Below are positions 19,701 to 23,882 of a DNA stretch of 23,882 nt, in pieces. The first letter of the stretch is position 1. Each line of letters opens with the position of its first letter. Source of the DNA: an uncultured Pedobacter sp. (GTDB taxonomy: Bacteria; Bacteroidota; Bacteroidia; Sphingobacteriales; Sphingobacteriaceae). The stretch is from NCBI RefSeq assembly GCF_946479715.1, contig NZ_CAMLHF010000075.1:1-23882 (forward strand), in the 5' to 3' direction. The translations under genes were made by a program, and so were the position numbers. Below the pieces are notes generated by a model. That model did no database searches, was not told the origin of the DNA, and saw nothing but the letters and a program-made list of their open reading frames with translations.

Positions 19701-20308
19701 GTTGTATTAGTACCTACAGGCAATTCAATAGTATGATAACCAATATAAGAGAAAACCAAGCTGGCTGTTTCATCTTCTACAGAGATTTTGTATTCTCCGT
19801 TAAGTCCGGTTACAACTCCATTACTCTTACCTTTAACCTTTATAGTTACGCCTGGTAAAGTCTGGCCATTACTTTTATCGGTAACAACACCTGTAATGAC
19901 TTTAACCTGTTTAACCTTAGTGGGTTTTATCACCACGGGTGGAGCTTTTTTAATTAAAAGGATTTTATAATCCTGCTGTTTAAAATCCAGCCTAGTTTGT
20001 TCCAGAATCCTGGCTAAGATATAGTCCAGAGATCTATTGGTAAACGATTCATTAATTTGATAAGATTTGATAAGATCATCATCATAAATAAACTTAAAAT
20101 TAGTTTGTTTTTCGATGGTCCTCAAAGCATCCTTAAGCGAGTTATTCTTAAACTCGAAGGTTCGTTTCACCTCTTTAAGAGATTGCCCACTTACTGCAGC
20201 TGCGCATAAAATCTGCGAGCTTAAGATGGTAATCAAAAAAACGTAAAATGAGTGTTTCATAAGTTGACAGACAACATATAGTATATTACTGCAGGCAGAT
20301 TTTTTCAT
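16790..20308 (-). CDS. SusC/RagA-family TonB-dependent transporter with N-terminal STN signalling domain
   Basis: From the ATG at 20308 this is a 1172-residue outer-membrane transporter. In order it shows an export signal (hydrophobic stretch about 20-38, likely cut near SGQ), an STN domain (about 46-122), a carboxypeptidase-regulatory-like beta domain (about 137-211, starting ITGVVTD), a TonB-box-like segment LQEVVVVGYGTQ (215-226), the plug (to about 345) and a 22-strand barrel ending in a typical SLGLQITL-like C-terminus. The STN domain marks a transducer that contacts the anti-sigma factor FecR, encoded just upstream. It imports large glycan fragments captured by SusD, using TonB energy. 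The frame extends to a GTG at 20353, and another ATG lies at 20260. I chose 20308 because many relatives carry a short MKK-type leader before the hydrophobic signal, but 20260 is possible. Confidence 0.95.
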   Translation of the reverse strand: MKKSACSNILYVVCQLMKHSFYVFLITILSSQILCAAAVSGQSLKEVKRTFEFKNNSLKDALRTIEKQTNFKFIYDDDLIKSYQINESFTNRSLDYILARILEQTRLDFKQQDYKILLIKKAPPVVIKPTKVKQVKVITGVVTDKSNGQTLPGVTIKVKGKSNGVVTGLNGEYKISVEDETASLVFSYIGYHTIELPVGTNTTLNVALEVDLESLQEVVVVGYGTQKKVNLTGAIASVGSDKLESRPMVNLGDGLNGLVPNLNVNINNGQPGTGASYNVRGYTTIGSNSAASPLVLVDGVQRDPNLIDPNDVANVTVLKDAAASAIYGSRAAFGVILITTKSGAKGGTQVNYSGSYTTSKPTKLPAYLNSQDYIKMFNTAQRTGSVSGGYTSNDPFTEQDSTLAAAFFRDPVNNPSVYVDPGNPNRYRYVGNTDWIKILYPGWAPQQQHHLSIAGGEGKTTYAASLGYFTQDGLEKLANQVYKRYVPSLKINSDVTSWLTFNLNMSVTRTDNNQSAYTSQGSQGGAWIPTDLRPLMPVYHPDGNFSGQGNYTNPVAVIKQNGRDIESKNDLWTTGKVIIKPVDHVTIVSDYTWNNYTSFDKSHRIPFNEYGVNGAFLNVFPHTNPSQVAENRQNNNYNAFNAYATYENTFNTKHYFKALVGYNQENKHYELSNSLARNLIDPTFPAIGTNNDSKPTVSGIETEWAVIGSFFRLNYVFDKRYLIEINGRYDGTSRFPAADRYAFSPSASIGWNIAEESFMQGIKSTVNELKLRASYGQLPNQQTPNAISSGAQYPYIPIQNAGTVGYLFNNQLGVTVGAPELISNSLTWEKVQTKNIGLDFGLLNNKLTGSFDYFITDTKDMLVAGEQLPALLGTGAPLKNSADLRTKGWELSIGWKDRAINDELSYAVTLGLSDATSKITKYDLNPSGSLASDTYRVGQKLGDMWGFVTEGFYKTDAEAASVDNSDLAGYKWLAGDIKYADLNHDGKINDGNNTLSDPGDQKIIGNKTPRYKFGLNLNLGYKDFDFAAFFQGVLKADFSPYDYAFYAFRGNEWNIPYQNAIDYWTPDNPDAYFSRPRFNGSGNQKTQTKYMQNAAYGRVKQLTLGYSLPKQLINKLKIQKVRAYVTGANLFTITSLFDAYDPEIATGVGNGASPLEIYPINKSVSFGLQITL

Positions 20309-20315
20309 ACCTTTG
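20308..20315 (+). promoter_or_regulatory. Perfect TAnnTTTG -7 element facing away from susC
   Basis: TACCTTTG on the plus strand matches the Bacteroidota -7 consensus exactly and lies over the susC start codon. It points towards the hairpin at 20405-20434, so transcription starting near 20322 would give an RNA of about 110 nt antisense to the susC leader. There is no TTTG/TTG element at the expected -33 distance, so the call is tentative and an 8-base match with two free positions can occur by chance. Confidence 0.22.
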
Positions 20316-20404
20316 AATGTGTTTAGGTTAATATTTTTATTAATTGGGAACACGGAATAATTTCAGTTCTGTGATTTGCCGTTACGTGACTGATCTTATT
20401 CGAG

Positions 20405-20434
20405 ACCGGTAAGGCTTTAGCCTTCCGGTTTTTT
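20405..20434 (+). terminator. Strong hairpin in the susC leader with its U-tract on the plus strand
   Basis: The inverted repeat ACCGG(T)AAGGC / GCCTTCCGGT around a TTTA loop is followed on the plus strand by TTTTT, a textbook intrinsic terminator for rightward transcription. No plus-strand gene precedes it. On the minus strand the same stem is preceded by As and followed by a mixed sequence, so it would not end the sigma-fecR transcript efficiently. It lies in the 188-bp gap between fecR and susC, about 97 bp upstream of the susC start. Confidence 0.55.
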
Positions 20435-20496
20435 AGTTATGGGGAGAATTTCATCATAGTTGGCTAGGTTTAAGTTTATATTGGTTATGTAGTTAA

Positions 20497-21477
20497 TTAC
20501 TTCTTTTTTGATATTACTATCTGCCCATCATCATAGTGATATTTTAGTCCCTTAATTAAACAAATATCATTAAGTACATTCTCCAATTTTTCTGATGATT
20601 TGAAGCTACCTGTTATATGATATTCTTTTAAGGATTCTTTTTGCAATGCAATCTGGATGTTATATCTGTACGTTAATAGCATTACCACATTATCAAGCCT
20701 TTCATTACTAAAGCCAAAATATCCGCCATTCCAGTTCGACAAGCTTTCTGCACTTACACTATCTTTATTAAACTTTCCGTTTTCGCTATCAATTGAAACC
20801 CGTTCATTAGGCAATAACATTACCTGCTGCATTTTATTCCCCTGGCTTTGTTTTTGGCTAACCGCAACTTTACCGCGACTAACGGTTACCTGAAGATTCC
20901 TTAGAAAAGTATAAGACCTGATATTAAAGGCGGTACCAAGCACTTGAGTTCGTACACCTTTAGATAAAACGATAAATGGTTTCTGATTATGAACAACATC
21001 AAAGTAAGCTTCTCCTTCAGTTAGTTCTACAATACGTTCGTTTCTATTAAACTTCTGAGGGTATTTCAACTTACTTCCCTCATTTAACCACACCGAAGTT
21101 CCATCAGAAAGTACAACGTGCATCATCTTACCCTTTGCAGTAGCACTGTAGGTCATCTTTACCGGATCCAAATAATCATTGATCTGATTCCTGTACCGGT
21201 AAAACATAAATCCGGCAGAAACAATTAACCCTATAGAGGCAGCAATGCTCCATTTTCTAATTGCAGCAAACTTTGATTTTCTTGTAACTTCACCTACATT
21301 CAGCTGAATAGAGTCCCATATCTCACTTTTTACTCCGTCTAATTCTATTCTCCCTGAAAATTCTTCTTGTTTGCCAGCATGATGAGCATACCAACTTTCA
21401 ATCCATGATTTTTCTTCAGGTGTGCAGGTATCTAGCTTATATCTTTCCAGCTTCTCTTGAAACTCCTTCTCAGTCAT
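20497..21477 (-). CDS. FecR-family anti-sigma factor
   Basis: This 326-residue protein has a cytoplasmic N-terminal region (about 1-73) that would bind the sigma factor, a single membrane helix (about 75-93), a periplasmic FecR domain (about 110-220, with LSDGTSVWLNEGSKLKYP and the GEAYFDV block) and a C-terminal DUF4974 domain (about 255-326), which is thought to contact the STN domain of the partner transporter. The start ATG lies 67 bp after the sigma gene and the stop lies 188 bp before susC, which has an STN domain. This arrangement is the standard trans-envelope signalling set in Bacteroidota: transporter engagement at the surface causes FecR to release the sigma factor. Length and domain order are normal, and no residue stands out as odd. 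Confidence 0.95.
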   Translation of the reverse strand: MTEKEFQEKLERYKLDTCTPEEKSWIESWYAHHAGKQEEFSGRIELDGVKSEIWDSIQLNVGEVTRKSKFAAIRKWSIAASIGLIVSAGFMFYRYRNQINDYLDPVKMTYSATAKGKMMHVVLSDGTSVWLNEGSKLKYPQKFNRNERIVELTEGEAYFDVVHNQKPFIVLSKGVRTQVLGTAFNIRSYTFLRNLQVTVSRGKVAVSQKQSQGNKMQQVMLLPNERVSIDSENGKFNKDSVSAESLSNWNGGYFGFSNERLDNVVMLLTYRYNIQIALQKESLKEYHITGSFKSSEKLENVLNDICLIKGLKYHYDDGQIVISKKK

Positions 21478-21544
21478 AAAAATTTATAGTGGTTATTTCC
21501 TCTATGACAGGTAAAAGAATGGTAGGTAGTAGATTTTTATAAAA

Positions 21545-22162
21545 TTATTTTTGGTGGAGAATATTTAAAAGGATTTGCAACACACCTACCAGCATGTAAA
21601 TCTTTGATTTTAAGATCCTAACAGCATTACTAATTTGTTTTTTTACTGTTTTATCAGAAATATTTAATTGCTGGGCTATTTCTTTATAACTGAAATTTGC
21701 TTGTCTGCTCAGCTCAAATACTTTTCTCATTTTTGAAGGCAAGTGAACAATTTCTTTCTCAATTATTAAAGTAAGCTCTCTTTCCCTTATCCAGTCGGCA
21801 GTAGGGCAATAATCTTCATTAAAATCATTTAGAGAAGCAAGATAATTTTGTTTGATTTTTTGGTGCTCGAAAATATTAAGGATTCTATTGCGAACAGATG
21901 TATATAAGTACGATGATAAACTGGTTCTTAATTTTATTTGATTGCTGTTTAACCATAAAGTGGTAAAAAGCTCCTGAATTACATCTTTAGCCTCATCCTC
22001 ATCCTTCAGCATTTTTAGGGCATGTAAATAAAGTAAACCCCAGTAACGATTATAAATTTCTTCATAGGCCACTTTATCAGATGCCTGAACAAGGGTAAAT
22101 AATTCCTGGTCCGACAAACTGCTCCGTTTATTTATCTCTATGTTTAATGCACTATTAGCCAT
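21545..22162 (-). CDS. ECF-type RNA polymerase sigma factor
   Basis: From the ATG at 22162 this is a 205-residue sigma-70 factor of the extracytoplasmic-function class. Region 2 covers about 35-100 (AYEEIYNRYWGLLY, then DEDEAKDVIQELFTTLW) and region 4 covers about 135-188 (LPSKMRKVFELSR, the helix-turn-helix FSYKEIAQQLNISDKTVKKQ). Regions 1 and 3 are missing, as expected. The short hydrophobic tail (about 189-201) is common in Bacteroidota members of the class. The frame extends two codons further to a TTG at 22168, but the ATG is the better start. It precedes its anti-sigma gene by 67 bp and probably drives the susC-susD-GH92-GH29 genes (inference). A -7-like element lies directly upstream at 22179-22186. 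Confidence 0.95.
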   Translation of the reverse strand: MANSALNIEINKRSSLSDQELFTLVQASDKVAYEEIYNRYWGLLYLHALKMLKDEDEAKDVIQELFTTLWLNSNQIKLRTSLSSYLYTSVRNRILNIFEHQKIKQNYLASLNDFNEDYCPTADWIRERELTLIIEKEIVHLPSKMRKVFELSRQANFSYKEIAQQLNISDKTVKKQISNAVRILKSKIYMLVGVLQILLNILHQK

Positions 22163-22436
22163 TGACAATTAAATAGGCCAAATTTATAGTAACGCATTTT
22201 AAAATTATACTATCCCCGAATTGCAAAACTTTTTGAAGTTCACAATCATATGTTCATCTTAAGAAAGGTATACCGTCAATATTTGGCTGGGGTAAAGTAC
22301 ACAATCAATCCTTTCAATAATTTTCGCTTTTTGTCAAAACATTAAGCTATTTTGGCATAGCAAAGGTCTCTAATATGACCCGAAAGGTATATTTTGCTTT
22401 AATCTAGATTTATAAACGACATCTTATTTCCAACTA
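22163..22436. other. Intergenic region upstream of the sigma factor gene
   Basis: These 274 bp separate the DUF1080 gene from the sigma factor gene and are AT-rich. I see no open frame with coding character, no tRNA and no GC-rich hairpin with a T-run, so read-through from the DUF1080 genes is possible. Visible elements are the -7 candidate at 22179-22186, a 10-bp palindrome AATCTAGATT at 22401-22410 and a 10-bp direct repeat GAAAGGTATA at 22263-22272 and 22382-22391. Confidence 0.6.
22179..22186 (-). promoter_or_regulatory. Candidate -7 promoter element for the sigma-fecR genes
   Basis: TAAATTTG on the minus strand fits the Bacteroidota -7 consensus TAnnTTTG exactly and lies 17 bp upstream of the sigma factor ATG, which would leave a leader of roughly 10 nt. 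No good -33 TTTG element stands at the usual distance, so only the -7 half is supported. Confidence 0.3.
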
Positions 22437-23147
22437 TTATAATTCAGTTATTTTTAAGTTACGAAAATGAATCTCAGCTCCCTCAGATTCTAAACACAGG
22501 TATCCCTTTTTTACGGTTGATTTGCTTATACCATTTACAAACTTGCCATTCACTGATAATTTAATGGTTCCATCCACACACACCACTGTATAGCTATTCC
22601 ATTCGCCTTTTCCTTTGCAACGATTCTCTACAGATTTACTGCGTTCGCCCCTTGGATTATCCGGAACTGTTTGTACACCCCCAACCCCAAAAAGTTCGCC
22701 ATGAACATATGCAATAGGTGGCTTTTCGCCATTGGTAATATTTTGATTTACCCAGTCAAGCTCAAGCATCTGCACTTCTACCCCACCAGGCAGCCGATTT
22801 TCTACTCCTGGTTTTGCATCACTCCATACAAATACGCCCGAATTTCCACCGGCTTCCATATGCTTCCATTCAACCTCAAGTATAAAATTCTCATACAATT
22901 TTTCTGAGCGCATAACGCCAATGGGCTTGCCTTTACAAATGAGCAGATCTTTGTTTATCCTCCAGGTATCAGGATCGGTATTTACATTTATCCAATTAAT
23001 CGATTGTCCCTTAGCCTTGTCACTACTGGTTGTCTGCTCAAATTTTAGCTCAGTCCCAAATTTAATAGATGTTGGTTGTGCATATAATGATGGTTTGCAA
23101 AGTAAAAGAAACAGAAAGGTCATACCTATCCCTCTTAATATTTTCAT
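22437..23147 (-). CDS. Exported DUF1080 protein (3-keto-glycoside hydrolase/lyase-like)
   Basis: This 236-residue protein has a signal peptide (about 1-23, ending LYAQ) followed by one jelly-roll domain of the DUF1080 family (PF06439, 3-keto-disaccharide hydrolase). Supporting blocks are [53 protein letters not shown] and the late [20 protein letters not shown]. Known relatives cleave glycosides oxidised at C3 of the sugar, by elimination or hydration, in concert with a Gfo/Idh/MocA dehydrogenase. Exactly such an enzyme is encoded 19 bp upstream. The protein should act in the periplasm. The substrate is unknown. The N-terminal LFNGKDLxGW motif of many members is not clearly present, so activity is less certain than family membership. 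Confidence 0.88.
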   Translation of the reverse strand: MKILRGIGMTFLFLLLCKPSLYAQPTSIKFGTELKFEQTTSSDKAKGQSINWINVNTDPDTWRINKDLLICKGKPIGVMRSEKLYENFILEVEWKHMEAGGNSGVFVWSDAKPGVENRLPGGVEVQMLELDWVNQNITNGEKPPIAYVHGELFGVGGVQTVPDNPRGERSKSVENRCKGKGEWNSYTVVCVDGTIKLSVNGKFVNGISKSTVKKGYLCLESEGAEIHFRNLKITEL

Positions 23148-23166
23148 ATCTATCGTTTTAAGTATG

Positions 23167-23882
23167 TTAAATTACTTTGGTGATGCCTGGTAAAGCTACC
23201 GGATGGTCTTCCCATTTAAGGTCCCAATGATAATCCTCTATTTTTGGGCCTAGCGTTTCGGTAGATTTCATCACCTGTTCTAATGTCAGCGTTTGACCAC
23301 TATATGCAACCATACGTCCCCAAATGGCCAACAGCGTACTGTTTGCCATTTCTTCACCCTGGTTTATTGGATTTCCACTTCTTATACCAGCAAAGAGTTC
23401 ATTATGCTGAGTTTGGTACATATTGTTTTTCTCCCCGCTATAAATCCATTTGTTTTTTCCGGTGATTTCATATTTACTGCCAACATTAATAACTGCATTT
23501 CCATCTGAGCCTAAAACATCTACGCTGTTGCGATGCGATGTTCCCTCCTGCTGTCGGCAGAAATGGTACCCCTTAACTCCGTTGGCATACTCATACTCGA
23601 TTGCAAAATGGTCATATATATTGCCAAAGATTTCATCAACACGAACTTGTCTGCCACCAGTTCCTGTGGCACTAACTGGCATTTTTCCACCCATTGCCCA
23701 CGACATCAAGTCCAAGCTATGAACAGCCTGTTCCGTTATAAAATCACCCGAAAGCCAGCTATGGTAATGCCAGTTACGCATTTTATAGGTGAGATCAGTC
23801 CAATCCGGCTGACGAGGGTTTGACCAATTTCCCGCACCATTCCTGAAAGTGGAAACAGTTCTGATGTCTCCAACATCGCCAT
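23167..23882 (-). CDS. Gfo/Idh/MocA-family oxidoreductase, C-terminal part (5' end off the window)
   Basis: The minus-strand frame is open from the right edge to the stop at 23167, giving about 238 residues of the C-terminal part. An internal Met at 23781 could look like a start, but the upstream codons continue the protein in frame ([14 protein letters not shown] just inside the edge, a typical entry into the substrate domain). The segment [17 protein letters not shown] contains the conserved EQxVHxxD motif, whose His is the expected catalytic residue. The NAD(P)-binding Rossmann domain must lie beyond position 23882. Members paired with DUF1080 proteins oxidise or reduce sugars at C3. Here the DUF1080 gene follows after 19 bp. 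Whether the protein carries a Tat export signal cannot be seen. Confidence 0.93.
   Translation of the reverse strand, partial: GDVGDIRTVSTFRNGAGNWSNPRQPDWTDLTYKMRNWHYHSWLSGDFITEQAVHSLDLMSWAMGGKMPVSATGTGGRQVRVDEIFGNIYDHFAIEYEYANGVKGYHFCRQQEGTSHRNSVDVLGSDGNAVINVGSKYEITGKNKWIYSGEKNNMYQTQHNELFAGIRSGNPINQGEEMANSTLLAIWGRMVAYSGQTLTLEQVMKSTETLGPKIEDYHWDLKWEDHPVALPGITKVI

Noticed and set aside
20405..20434. Hairpin read as a minus-strand terminator between fecR and susC
   Set aside because: The T-run lies on the other strand and the minus strand continues with a mixed sequence after the stem. It could still act as a leader structure.
22401..22410. Palindrome AATCTAGATT as a terminator of the DUF1080 gene
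   Set aside because: It has no loop, low GC content and no following T-run on either strand.
23167..23781. A complete small gene starting at the ATG at 23781
   Set aside because: The frame continues upstream to the window edge with typical oxidoreductase sequence, so this is only the tail of a larger gene.
1..23882. CRISPR arrays, tRNAs, rRNAs, insertion sequences or phage genes
   Set aside because: I saw no regularly spaced repeats, tRNA-like cloverleaf, transposase or integrase motif anywhere in the window.

Overview
The window looks like chromosomal DNA of a soil or plant-associated member of the Bacteroidota, most likely Sphingobacteriaceae (Pedobacter-like). The evidence is an AT-rich base composition, SusC/SusD outer-membrane pairs, FecR/ECF sigma signalling, Bacteroidota-style TAnnTTTG promoter elements, weak Shine-Dalgarno sites and very tight gene spacing. 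Every convincing gene lies on the minus strand. Both edges cut through genes: a histidine kinase on the left and an oxidoreductase on the right. I see no tRNA, rRNA, insertion sequence, CRISPR array or phage gene.

Reading in the direction of transcription (right to left), the first unit (23882-22437) is a Gfo/Idh/MocA oxidoreductase (5' end missing) followed by an exported DUF1080 protein. This pairing is typical of bacterial 3-keto-glycoside breakdown. A 274-bp gap follows with no clear terminator.

The second unit (about 22162-10643) is a small, complete-looking polysaccharide utilisation locus (PUL): ECF sigma factor, FecR anti-sigma factor, a SusC transporter with an N-terminal STN signalling domain, a SusD lipoprotein, a GH92 alpha-mannosidase with all key residues of the alpha-1,2 enzymes, and a multidomain GH29 alpha-L-fucosidase. 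The parts suggest a loop: glycan binding by SusC/D is signalled through STN to FecR, which releases the sigma factor to transcribe susC onward. The two enzymes point to a mannose- and fucose-bearing glycan such as an N-glycan (inference). A strong terminator closes this unit. The fecR-susC gap holds a hairpin whose U-tract lies on the opposite strand, which raises the possibility of a short antisense RNA over the susC leader.

The third unit (10513-7012) encodes a heterodimeric ABC exporter with one consensus and one degenerate ATP site. A weak terminator-like hairpin separates it from the fourth unit (6922-1), an efflux operon in the order TolC-like outer-membrane protein, lipoprotein adaptor, RND pump, OmpR-type response regulator and sensor kinase. 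Several of its junctions are ATGA overlaps, so the pump and its probable regulator appear to be co-transcribed. Unusual details are an adaptor almost without an alpha-helical hairpin and an RND pump that mixes drug-type (Asp-Asp) and CusA-type (Glu/Lys) residues in its predicted proton relay.
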